64,000 nucleotides of DNA. Origin: Acrocarpospora catenulata. Its GTDB lineage: Bacteria; Actinomycetota; Actinomycetes; Streptosporangiales; Streptosporangiaceae. The stretch is taken from positions 1 to 64,000 of the forward strand of contig NZ_JAHCST010000013.1 of NCBI RefSeq assembly GCF_018476525.1, given 5' to 3'. The position numbers were made by a program, and so were the translations under genes. Below the pieces are notes generated by a model. It was not told where the DNA came from and made no database searches. It saw only the letters and a list, made by a program, of their open reading frames with translations. Shown here one piece after another: positions 25,510 to 34,236 of the stretch. The stretch's first letter is position 1. Each line of letters starts with the position of its first letter.

Positions 25510-27140
25510 GGACCTCAGACGGCTGGCTTCCTCCAACTCCGCGATGGATCCCGCCCGATCCCCAAGCTCGAAGTCGGGCCCAGCACGAACGCCGTCTCCT
25601 CCAGCGCGCGGGCCAGGACCGGGTAGGCCGAGCAGCGGTCGATGAAATCGCCGCGGACCGCGAGCACCACGATCCCCGCCGGGAGCCGGTCTGCCGCCCC
25701 GGTGAAATGAGGCCAGGGTGAACAGTTCTTCGAACTGGTCGACGACCACGATCAGTCGCCGTGGGCCCTGCTCCACCCTCGCATACGCCTTCGCGGGCGT
25801 CCCCTCGCCCCGAGGGCGGCGGATCTGCTCGGCGGCCAGGATCTGCTGGGCACGCCGGACCGCCGCCTCGGCCGGGTCGGCGCGTAACTCGGCCAGCACC
25901 CGGTCGGGATCGGCGTTGCAGCGGACCGCGAGCTGTACCGCCAGCTGCTGCAACGGCTGCGGGCCGAGGGTTAAGGTGATCTGCGGCCAGCCGTTGTGCC
26001 GTAGGCGCAGCCAGCGAATCGGGGGCCATGGTGCTCAGCTGGGGCAGCAGCCCGGCGTGCAGCAGGGAGGACTTACCCGCCCCGGACGCCCCGGTCACGA
26101 TGATCGGCCCGCCCCCGGAGTGGGTGGCCACCATCGTCAGCAGCTGGTCAGTGGACTGACCTCGGCCATAGAACACCCTCGCCTGGGCGGGCCCGAACGG
26201 GGCCAGCCCTTGATACGGGCAGATCCCCGCCCAGGCTGTCGATGGCTTCGCCGGATCCTCCAAGCCGGGACCCGCCGTGGGATCCGCCGTGACCCCCGCT
26301 TCCGCCTCGGGCCGGCGCAGGGCCAGCTCGGCCAGCTGCTCTTGGACCTCCAGCAGCAACGCGGTCTGCCGCTGGTCCTGGGACCGGTCGGAACCGGCGC
26401 TCGGCGTCCTGCCGAGACAAGGTCTGCTGGATCCGCACGACCGCGCCGTCCAGCCCCCGCAACAGCGGACCGAACCCGGCCACCTGCCCGCCGAGACCAG
26501 CGAACCCGGCTGTCAGGTCCCGCAGCAGCCTTTCCTGGTTTTCCTGGCCGCGGGACATGACCTCGCCGACCACGACGGCGGTCGCGTCGATCCGTTCCAG
26601 CACCCGTGCCAGGGTTGCGGCCAGTGCCTCGGCCTGCCGATCCTGTGCCGCCAGTACCTGCTCGATCCGGGCGGCGAGCTCCTGGCGCGCCTGCTCGGCA
26701 AAAGCCGCGTCCGCCTCACCCGCCTCCGCGTCCGGGCCGGCTCCGGCGTCGGGTCCACGCCCGGCGTCAGGATTGGCCGGCCCCGGGTCTGCCGGTGATG
26801 GCCTGCGTGTGCGGGCCCTGGCGGCGTTCAAGGACTCGCCGATGAGACTGGCCAGTATGTTGGACCCGACCGAGCCCACCACCTCCAGCCCGGCCGCCAA
26901 TCCGGCCGCCACGGGCAGCAGCCCCGGCTCGGCCAACGCGATCGGGACCAGCGCGCTGGCGCACTGCCCGGCCAGCATCGCCCGCAGGCTGGCCCAGGCC
27001 ACACCCCGCACCGACACGGCGGAGTCCTGGCGGATCCAATGGCGCGCGCCGTCTTGGGCGGTGGTGATCTGCCCGTCCAGCTCCACCCCGTTCTCGGCGC
27101 GCGGCAGCAGGGACGGCTCCCCCTCGTCCGGTCCGCTCAC
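25510..27140 (-). pseudogene. nSTAND-type ATPase, multiply frameshifted
   Basis: The gene starts at GTG 27140 with GGGAG seven bases upstream. The N-terminal 270 residues hold a hydrophobic helix region and a long helical segment (ARIEQVLAAQDRQAEALAATL, RIQQTLSRQDAE). A frame change near 26390 leads to ICPYQGLAPFGPAQARVFYG and Walker A VTGASGAGKSSLLHAGLLPQL. A second change near 26020 leads to NGWPQITLTLGPQPLQ and Walker B RLIVVVDQFEELFT. A third near 25710 leads to AGIVVLAVRGDFIDRCSAYP. The C-terminal WD40 or repeat sensor expected in this family is missing. STAND ATPases are signalling switches, several of which act in antiphage defence. Confidence 0.72.
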
Positions 27141-27164
27141 CTGGCAACTCCCGCCACCCAGCCA

Positions 27165-27680
27165 CCACCGTCACCGCCCGCGACCTCGCACAACCCGGCC
27201 GACAAGCCGGACGCCCCACCCACGCCCACCCGGGCGACCTGAGAGCGCTCGGGGACGCCGCCTGGACACGCGGCCTGTACCGCGACGCCGCCCAGCTCCA
27301 CAAACACGCCACCACACACGGCGACCCCAACGCCGCCCACGCCCTCGCCACCCACCTGCACGGCCTGCACCCCGGCGACCACGGCCGCCAGCTGGGCCGT
27401 CACCCACATCGCCCTGGATGACCCTGCCGCCGTCGCCCTGCTGGTGACGATACTGCGGGAGGCGGGGGCACACGACCAGCTCGCCGTGTTACTGGCCCGC
27501 GACCCCGCCACCCACACCCCGAACGACCCGTCCGGCATGGCCAGCCTGGTGGAAGCGCTGGACGAGGTCGGCGCGCACGACCAACTCACCACACTGCTGG
27601 CCCCGCGACCCCGCCACCCACACCCCCCTGAACGACTCGCCGGACTCTCTGGTTGGGCTGAGGGCGGTGGGACGACGCAT
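27165..27680 (+). pseudogene. helical-repeat protein relic, paralogue of the STAND repeat gene
   Basis: The plus strand reads AHPGDLRALGDAAWTRGLYR and then DAAQLHKHATTHGDPN. After a frame change near 27390 it reads HIALDDPAAVALLVTILREA, GAHDQLAVLLARDPATH and EVGAHDQLTTLLA, and then shifts again. These match the junction and repeats of the minus-strand gene at 28063-29621 (AHPDDLDTLGQAAWRRGLYR; GAHDQLAVLLARDPATH). It is therefore a decayed copy of the same family in inverted orientation, with about three repeats left and no ATPase part. Confidence 0.65.
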
Positions 27681-27714
27681 CATCGGGGGGTCGGCGTAGG
27701 CCTGGTAGCCGTAC

Positions 27715-27990
27715 TTACCAGCTGGCACGCCGCTGCTCTTCCTCACGGCGGTCAAGATCCCTCAACTCGCTCCGCGCCCGTGCCGCGTAATCGGGGTGGC
27801 TGGTGGCGGCCGCTTCGAAGTACCAGCGGCGGGCCTCCTCCACATCCCCCTGCTCGTACTCCGGCAGCCCGAGGTTGTACATCGCCCGGGCCGTGCAGCC
27901 GTCGTCGTCGGCGTCGACCCAGTGCCGGAACGAGGTGCGTATGCGGTGGGCAGGTCGGCGGTGACCTGGCGTGCCCGGCCATCAGCCAGG
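27715..27990 (-). pseudogene. TPR/Sel1-like protein, C-terminal remnant
   Basis: The minus strand reads GCTARAMYNLGLPEYEQGDV, EEARRWYFEAAATSHPDYAA and RARSELRDLDRREEEQRRAS before a stop at 27715. This is the terminal repeat of a tetratricopeptide or Sel1-like protein. No start or upstream repeats survive. It adds to the set of broken genes in this island. Confidence 0.5.
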
Positions 27991-28062
27991 CCGAGCCTTC
28001 AGCCATCACGTCCAGTGGCGAGGATGAGGGGCTACTGTCAAAGTCGAGCTCTTACCTGATCA

Positions 28063-29621
28063 CTACAGGTCGTCCCATGGGTCAGGGGGACTCCCATCAC
28101 GCCAGCTCCCGAGTCTCCCATCGTCCCATGTCCAGGGTTCAGCCGGGCTTCCATCAGGGTCTCGCCCGAACCTGAACCGTTGATTGTTGTCGCCGATTTT
28201 CCTGAATAGATCGAACAAGCCAGCGGCAGGAAGCCGTTCGGCCAGTACCGTGTGCTGGTTGTGCGCCCCCGCCTTCAACAAGCTGGCCAGCAGCGCGTCC
28301 ACGCCAACCGGGTCGTCAAGGACAGCGTGGGTGGCGGGGTCGCGGGCCAGCAAAGCGGCGAACTGGTCGCGCGCCCCCGCTTCCCACAGCGCCCTCACCA
28401 GCCACGCTACTTCGTACGGGTTGTTCAGGGGGAGGGTGGTGGCGGGGTCGCGGGCCAACAGCGTGGTGAGCTGGTCGTGCGCGCTCACCTCTCGCAGGGC
28501 CTTCACCAGCAGGGCTACTTCGTACGGGTTGTTCAGGGGGAGAGTGGTGGCCGGGTCGCGGGCCAACAGCGTGGTGAGCTGGTCGGACGCCCCCGCCTCC
28601 CACAGCTCCCGCATGAGCAGGACTATGGCGTACGGATCCTTCAGGGGGAGGTGGGTGGCGGGGTCGCGGGCCAGCAACACGGCGAGCTGGTCGTGTGCCC
28701 CCGCCTTCCGCAGCACCCTCATCAACTGGGCCACGGCTCCCGGGCGGTCCAGGGAGAAGTGGGCGGCAGCTCGTTCGCCCAGCGCGGTGAGCTGGCCATG
28801 CATCCCCGCCTTCCGCAGCACCCTCATCAGCCGGGCCACGGCTCCCGGGCGGTCCAGGGAGAAGTGGGCGGCAGCTCGTTCGGCCAGCGCGGTGAGCTGA
28901 TCATGCATCCCCGCCTTCCGCAGCACCTCTACTAGCTCGGCCACGGTGGAGAGGTTGTCCAGGGGGATGAGGGTAGCGGCTCGTTCGGCCAGCGTGATGT
29001 GCTGGTCGTGGGCCCCCGCCTTCCGTAACACATCCAGCAGCGCAGCCACCTTGTCCGGGCGGTCGAGGGCTGCGCGGACGGCAACATGCTCTGCCAGCGC
29101 GAAGTACAGGTTGCGCCCCCCGGCCTTGTCAAAGCCATCCAGCAGCACGGCCACGTGGGCCGGTTGGTCAAGGGCGGCATAGACGGCGTTGGCGGCCATC
29201 TCCATCACCGCGGTGATCTCGCCGGGCTTGGCGTCCACCCACGGCCAGCACTGCCACCCGGCCAGCGCGTCGGCGAGGGCAGGATACGAGAGCCATATGG
29301 CCGATGTGGCATCCGCATTGCCCGGCAGGGCTTCCAATGATCCCGTCGATTCATCAATCGGTTCATCAATCAGCTCATCGAACGGGTAGTCGCCCTCATC
29401 GCCCTCGTCGTCCATGCGCGAGAGCAGATCGAGGAGAGCGTCGATGTCGAGCGAGCCCTCAACGACGATGTCATCAGGGTCATCGAGGTCGCCAAGGTCG
29501 CCGAGGTCGCCGAGGTCACGAGCGAAGCTTGCAGCCTGTGCGTGGATCTGGGCGGCGTCACGGTACAGGCCGCGGCGCCAGGCGGCCTGGCCGAGGGTGT
29601 CCAAGTCGTCTGGATGGGCAT
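28063..29621 (-). CDS. tandem helical-repeat (sensor) part of the HTH-STAND protein
   Basis: This frame continues the ATPase gene at 29558-31024 after a one-base loss near 29620. It begins AHPDDLDTLGQAAWRRGLYR, the sequence expected to follow FWAAVRA in the upstream frame. Then come an acidic low-complexity tract (three DLG repeats), a spacer, eight full 35-36-residue repeats with consensus AGAHDQLTxLLARDPATxLPL-(D/N)xPxxVAxLxxALRE, and a charged C-terminal cap. Each repeat looks like a helical hairpin. No good start codon lies at the beginning of this frame; the TTG at 29703 is upstream of the break and not credible. It is translated only if the break is bypassed or is a sequence error. Repeats of this kind probably sense a ligand for the STAND switch (inference). 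Confidence 0.7.
28271..29124 (-). repeat. eight tandem coding repeats of 105-108 bp
   Basis: Two pairs are almost identical in DNA: 28706-28810 against 28811-28915, and roughly 28385-28490 against 28490-28598. They must be recent duplications. The others are diverged. Repeat length is a multiple of three throughout, so the array was under coding constraint while it grew. Confidence 0.85.
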
Positions 29622-31024
29622 GCGCGGACCGCAGCCCAAAAGCCGATGGGCGGGATCTGGTCGGCCCGGTGGCGGCGACCGTGCTGGTCAAGGTAGTCGG
29701 CAAGCTGGTAAAACGGGCCGGCCATGTTAGGCATGCCCTCGTCGCGGGTCGTCGCGGCGCATACGGGCATGACCGTTCCGGCGGGGAGTCGTTCGGTTTG
29801 GCGGGGGCGCAGCCGGGTCACCGGTCCGGGAACACCCTTGCAGAGGGCTGCGGTGTAGGCGAGCGCTTGTTCCAGCCAGTCATCGCTGAGAACACTCCAC
29901 TGCGATTGGGTCAGGTAGGCGGGTGCGGCGGCTTCCAGCAGCGCGTGGGAGAGGGCGTGGCGGTGGCCCATCCGGCGGGCGTCCATCGCCGCGTGAATCA
30001 CCGCCTTGGCCGCAGGCGGGGCATTGCGATAGCGGGCCAGCAGTTCTGGCACCCCGGCCAGATACTGAGTGACCTCCCTATCGGCAGCCCGCGCTAGCGC
30101 CTCGGCCAGACGGGCATCGGTGGACGCGGCCTCTTCCAGTGCTGCCTGGACGTGAGCGAAGCCCTCAGTGATGGGGATATCGGTGCCGCCGAGGACCAAC
30201 CGGGCCTCGGCATGGCGGTCGTTGCCGTCCCGTGTCAGCACATCCCAGTGGTCGGGCCAGATGGTGCCCAGCACCAGCACCGGAGCCCGGAAAGAATCAG
30301 CCAGCATGGTGCGCAACGCGGTCGCCACCCGCTCCCCGGTATCGCCGGGGGTGTCCAGGTAGCGCTGGGTCTCATTCAGCCACACCACCGTCTTGCCGCC
30401 GACCTCGGCCAGCTGTGCGAGAGCGGCTTCGGGCCGGGTTGGATCGAACGGGTGCCACAACCGCCACCCGCCCGCCGCGCGGAGCGGGGTCAAGGCTTCC
30501 CAGCAGGCGCGGGTCTTTCCGGTGGAGGAGCCGCCGACCAGCACCGCCATCCCGCTCTGGCCCGTCAACGTACGGCCGACCACCTCGCCCAACTGCCGGT
30601 CATGGGCGCGCGGCACGTACGGCGGCAACACCGGAAGAGCCGAAGGGCCGGGGATGTCCAGCTGGATCGGCTTATGCACCTCCAACGCGAACGGATCGGT
30701 CATCTCTTCCAGCGGTCGGCCGGGCCGGTTGTCCGGTCCAGGCGAGGCAGGCCGGTCGGGGCGGGCCCGGGCGTGCGCCTGCTGCCAGGCCGTCATCTGG
30801 CCGGCAGAGATGCCGCAGACGGCTAGGACGGCGCGGAGCGTGTCCCACCGGGGAAAGCTCCTGCCGTTGACCATGTCGTGCAGGGTCGAGTTACTGACCT
30901 TGGCGGCGGTGGCCACCTCCAGGTAGGGACGGCCGTCAGCGTGGAAAAGCCGCTGCAGCGCCGTCCGCAGATCGGCGCGGGTCCGGATGGTCCGGGGGTC
31001 GGCCACCACTCCCCCTCCACGCAT
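29558..31024 (-). CDS. HTH-STAND P-loop ATPase, N-terminal part
   Basis: Residues about 10-80 are an XRE-like helix-turn-helix (LEVATAAKVSNSTLHDMVNG, RWDTLRAVLAVCGI). A Pro-rich linker follows, then a P-loop ATPase: Walker A AVLVGGSSTGKTRACWEAL near 168, Walker B KTVVWLNETQRYLDT near 225, and helical segments to about residue 465. The genuine frame ends near 29620 at FWAAVRA; the last 20 residues of the open frame are read after a lost base and are not real. The helical-repeat region continues in the next frame (28063-29621). Intact relatives join both parts. Such proteins are often annotated only as HTH proteins; the STAND layout suggests a ligand-triggered switch, possibly in conflict or defence. 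The start may be ATG 31024 or a GTG just inside, after GGAGGGGGA. Confidence 0.75.
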   Translation of the reverse strand: MRGGGVVADPRTIRTRADLRTALQRLFHADGRPYLEVATAAKVSNSTLHDMVNGRSFPRWDTLRAVLAVCGISAGQMTAWQQAHARARPDRPASPGPDNRPGRPLEEMTDPFALEVHKPIQLDIPGPSALPVLPPYVPRAHDRQLGEVVGRTLTGQSGMAVLVGGSSTGKTRACWEALTPLRAAGGWRLWHPFDPTRPEAALAQLAEVGGKTVVWLNETQRYLDTPGDTGERVATALRTMLADSFRAPVLVLGTIWPDHWDVLTRDGNDRHAEARLVLGGTDIPITEGFAHVQAALEEAASTDARLAEALARAADREVTQYLAGVPELLARYRNAPPAAKAVIHAAMDARRMGHRHALSHALLEAAAPAYLTQSQWSVLSDDWLEQALAYTAALCKGVPGPVTRLRPRQTERLPAGTVMPVCAATTRDEGMPNMAGPFYQLADYLDQHGRRHRADQIPPIGFWAAVRACPSRRLGHPRPGRLAPRPVP

Positions 31025-31181
31025 GGCATACGCCCCACCCCGAAGGGAGTCCGGGAACGCGTTCGCTTCTGTTCGGTTGCTGATCGGAGCCTAACCCTGG
31101 CCTTGCCCCTGACCGGCCGATTCGCCCGACTTCGTCCCGACCGGATGCACCGAACCCACCCACCCGCCGAACGTTGAGGGC

Positions 31182-31352
31182 ATGACCACCACGATCCTGG
31201 CTGCCATCGGCGCCCTCACCCTCATCCTCCACACCGCGGTCCGGCTCCCTGCCGCCCTGGCCGAGCTGCTGCGCGCCTTCCTCCCCGTCATCACCACCCT
31301 GGCCGAACTGCGGGCCGCGCTGGCTCGCGGCCGCCGACGAAGGGCTTCGTGA
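31182..31352 (+). CDS. small hydrophobic protein, 56 residues
   Basis: The frame MTTTILAAIGALTLILHTAV continues with LPAALAELLRAFLPVI and ends in a basic tail (ARGRRRRAS). One or two membrane-associated helices are likely. GTTGAGGGC precedes the ATG. It is divergent from the HTH-STAND gene, 157 bases away, and similar small hydrophobic proteins occur beside such genes. Codon use is GC3-rich as in real genes here. Function unknown; a membrane partner or effector is only a guess. Confidence 0.4.
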   Translation: MTTTILAAIGALTLILHTAVRLPAALAELLRAFLPVITTLAELRAALARGRRRRAS

Positions 31353-31514
31353 CCAGCCACCGGCCGGGCCGAGCTCGGAGCCACGCAACGCTCGGCCCAG
31401 CTCCACCTTCAGGCTTCGCCGCACGGGCAAGCAGAACCGACACGAACCAGGACAAGACGTGCGCCCACTATGCAGCAGCGCACAACAGGGCTACCGTCAA
31501 CGCGAAAGCCGGTA

Positions 31515-31697
31515 CTGCCATCTTCGATTGCTCACTGCCAAGTGCACTAACAGCTTCGATGACGTACTGCCAACCCCGATGACGCCAGACATCAATTGTC
31601 TGGCGTCAGCGAAGATGACAGTGGCCGACGCTGTGACCTGCGCACTGTCAGATAGCGCTCCGTGACCACTCGCCGGACGCGTCATCGAAGTTGGCAG
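31515..31697. mobile_element. 183-bp MITE-like element flanked by TA
   Basis: The left end CTGCCATCTTCGATTGC (from 31515) and the reverse complement of the right end, CTGCCAACTTCGATGAC (to 31697), match at 14 of 17 bases. TA dinucleotides flank both ends (31513-31514 and 31698-31699), the target duplication made by IS630/Tc1-type transposases. Inside are another copy of TA-CTGCCAAC (31565-31574), a second CTTCGATGAC (31554-31563), and a perfect 12-base palindrome TGACGCCAGACA/TGTCTGGCGTCA (31580-31608). There is no coding capacity. The stretch 31353-31727 holds nothing else. Confidence 0.5.
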
Positions 31698-31727
31698 TAG
31701 TGGATGATCTTGCGGATCAGCGAGACG

Positions 31728-32211
31728 TCAGCATTGCCGCATCGTCAGAAATGGGCGCCGTATGGCGGCGCCGAGGATGGGGCGGTGAAGGTGTTGTGGG
31801 CTGATCATGACGCCGGTGATGCGGGTGGCGAGTGCCAAGGCCGCCGGGATGGGGTTGTCGATGGAGTCGCTGGCGGCCGGATCGATGCCCAGTTCACGGA
31901 GGTGGCGATTGAGCCGGTCCGGATCGGCGCCCTGCCTGTCGACGGGATACCCCGGGTTGATGTCGGTGATGAGCTGGCCGTCGACGGCGTAGGCGACGTG
32001 GTCCTGGGCGTAGTCAGCACGAAGCACCGCCGCGGCTTCTCCGCCGTCGCGTGACAGGGCGCTCAAAGCCTCCCGTTGCGCGCCGCGCCAGCCGCAGTCT
32101 TCGATCGCGACGGTCCATTCGCCGATTCGCCGCACGGTGATGACCTGGGGCCCTTCCGGAGAGGAGTAGTCCTCATCTCCGATCGGGCGGATGTCCTCGT
32201 CTGCGGGCCGT
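31728..32211 (-). pseudogene. DUF6461-like protein, N-terminally truncated
   Basis: The frame GDEDYSSPEGPQVITVRRIG, EWTVAIEDCGWRGAQREALS, AQDHVAYAVDGQLITDINPG and ITGVMISPQHLHRPILGAAI is the C-terminal two thirds of a family known from many actinobacteria and seen near conflict-type genes. The frame is closed by a stop near 32211 with no usable start except a GTG at 32135 inside the domain, so the N-terminal third is missing. It may be expressed from that GTG, but truncation is the simpler reading. Confidence 0.55.
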
Positions 32212-32236
32212 CAGGGTCGACTCCCGGCCGCGTCGG

Positions 32237-34216
32237 TCAAATGGTCAGTCGGCGGACGCCTCCCACCCAATCGCCGATGCGTAGCCCTTCTAGCCTGAGG
32301 GAGAGTTGCAGCTCTAGTTGGCGCTCGACGTCGCCCCATTCCGGTAGCAGCGCTTGGCAGCGCGAGATGCGCTGATAGACGGTATTCGGATGGACGTGCA
32401 GCGCTTTCGCGGTGGCGCCGGCGTTCCTCCCATGGGCGAAATAGGTGCCGAGCGTGCGTGTGAGTTCAGCACCGTGCGCCTCGTCGTACTCGGCGACCGG
32501 CAGAATATTCACGCGGCGGATCTGCTCGAGTTCGTCAACCCCGATTGCCGACAATGCGAGCTCAAGGCATCGCAAGGCCGAGACATCCAGGAAGGCGTCT
32601 GTGGACCCGAGGTGGTGGAGCAGCCGAGTTGCCCGGACGATGTCCGACCACGCCTCGTGGAGGCGTTCGACCTTGTCGGCCTCGGCGTGGGCGACCAGCA
32701 GTGGAACCTTGATCGCGGCCGCCAGATCCGAAAACAATTCGTAGAGCCGGTCGACGGTGGCGCCGTGTACGGCTAGCAGCCCGTCGAGCTCGGCGACGAG
32801 GAGACCAGCGCGACGACACTGGCTGGCCACGGAGTCGACCGTGGCCGACGCCGCACCCGCGAGATGGACGGCGGCCAGTGGTTCCTTGGGGTCGAGTTCG
32901 ACGCCTTCCTGGGCCAGCCTGCGTCCGAGCTCGGACCTGAACGGCTGCGAGAGGAGCTCGCTGAAGAGCTGGGCGACGGTGGATGCGCGCCCCGTGTCCA
33001 CGGCATCGGCTTGACGCAGCAGCACGCTGGCCGCCATGGCCGCGCGCTCGAGGAGCCTGATGTCGCCCGTGGCGAGCTCGGCTCCATGAGCCTGGAATAC
33101 GAGCAGCCCGCGGAAGCCGTCGGGTAGCCCGATGGGCACGTAGTAGTGGCGGTCATCGGCCGCGCTGACGCCGGGGACACACACGTACAACGGTGTCGTG
33201 GCCAGCTCGCGGGAGCCGAGGACCCGACCGAGTTCACTACGCATGGACCGGAGGGGATTGTCGCCGAGCGATGAGGCCTCGGCCACCCTGCGACCTCGTG
33301 AGTCGACGACCAGGATGACACCGTCCAGCACGTCGCAGACCGCGTTGCAGAGCTCGACCAGACCCAGGCTGTCGAGGAGTACCTGCATGATTCGGTCGTA
33401 CACGCCGGCGACGCGTTCTGCCGCGACGACGTGGTGGCGCAGCTCAGCGTTGGAGAAGTTCAGCTGGTCGACCAGCTTCTCCTTCTCCGCCTGAGTCCGG
33501 ATACGCCGGAACGCCACAGCGGAGTGGTCGCCCAGGTCGCGGAGCAGGGAGATCTCGGACGGAAGCAGCTCGCGGCTCCGGCGCCAGCTCAGTAGCAGCA
33601 CGCCGATGAGGTGCGATCGCGTCTGGAGCGGTACGCCGACGACGGTCCGCAGCTGCTCGTTCCGGATCGCCTCGTCGACCGGACCGATGTGCTGGATCCG
33701 CTCGTCGGTCAGATAGTCGTGAGAGACGAACGGCTGGCCGGTCTGGGCGACGCGGCCGGCCACACCCTGGCCCTGGTCGAGGATGATCAGATGCGTGTCC
33801 GGGCCGATGGACCCGACCGAGGCGGCCACGGTGAGCGCGCCCGCCGCGAGGTCCTCCAGCAAGAGGATGGCCATGTCGGCCGGGAGCAGCCGGAGCGCGG
33901 CTCGGACTACCCCGTCGGACAACTCCCGGGCGCTGACCAGGCGGGAGAGCTCGAGCAGAGACGCATTGAGCTCGTGCACCGCCTTGTTGGTCAGGCGGCC
34001 CCGCGAGACCTCTGGACTCCTCTCACGCGCGTGGTGCAGGAACTCTTCGAATAGCCGGGCCTGGCGGGCCTGGCGGGCCTGGTCGCCTTGGTGCAGGAGG
34101 CTGGTGAGCTCGTTGACGATCGCGCGCACCCGTTCGGCATCGCCCTCGCCGAGGGCGTCGATGACGTTGCGGACCGCTCGCACGTCTGGGTCCGGCGGCG
34201 GCCCGTGCACGCTCAT
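32237..34216 (-). CDS. GAF/PucR-type transcriptional regulator
   Basis: This 659-residue protein has an N-terminal helical part, a GAF domain (about residues 100-255; LLPADMAILLLEDLAAGALT, GVAGRVAQTGQPFVSHDYLT), a coiled-coil linker, a second sensor region with PucR-like folds (about 300-560), and a C-terminal PucR HTH (ELTRTLGTYFAHGRNAGATA, KALHVHPNTVYQRISRCQAL). PucR proteins often activate catabolic operons in response to their substrate. It is the last gene of the ten-gene operon starting at 44106, 20 bases after the CoA ligase, and probably controls it. GAGAGG lies nine bases before the ATG at 34216. Confidence 0.86.
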   Translation of the reverse strand: MSVHGPPPDPDVRAVRNVIDALGEGDAERVRAIVNELTSLLHQGDQARQARQARLFEEFLHHARERSPEVSRGRLTNKAVHELNASLLELSRLVSARELSDGVVRAALRLLPADMAILLLEDLAAGALTVAASVGSIGPDTHLIILDQGQGVAGRVAQTGQPFVSHDYLTDERIQHIGPVDEAIRNEQLRTVVGVPLQTRSHLIGVLLLSWRRSRELLPSEISLLRDLGDHSAVAFRRIRTQAEKEKLVDQLNFSNAELRHHVVAAERVAGVYDRIMQVLLDSLGLVELCNAVCDVLDGVILVVDSRGRRVAEASSLGDNPLRSMRSELGRVLGSRELATTPLYVCVPGVSAADDRHYYVPIGLPDGFRGLLVFQAHGAELATGDIRLLERAAMAASVLLRQADAVDTGRASTVAQLFSELLSQPFRSELGRRLAQEGVELDPKEPLAAVHLAGAASATVDSVASQCRRAGLLVAELDGLLAVHGATVDRLYELFSDLAAAIKVPLLVAHAEADKVERLHEAWSDIVRATRLLHHLGSTDAFLDVSALRCLELALSAIGVDELEQIRRVNILPVAEYDEAHGAELTRTLGTYFAHGRNAGATAKALHVHPNTVYQRISRCQALLPEWGDVERQLELQLSLRLEGLRIGDWVGGVRRLTI

Positions 34217-34236
34217 ACTGTCCGACCTCTCTGATC

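Noticed and set aside
28271-29124. Regular repeats resembling a CRISPR array
   Set aside because: Units are 105-108 bases, contiguous without spacers, and encode a repeated protein motif.
29600-29640. Programmed frameshifting between the two halves of the HTH-STAND gene
   Set aside because: No slippery heptamer or downstream structure is evident; the break looks like a simple one-base loss.
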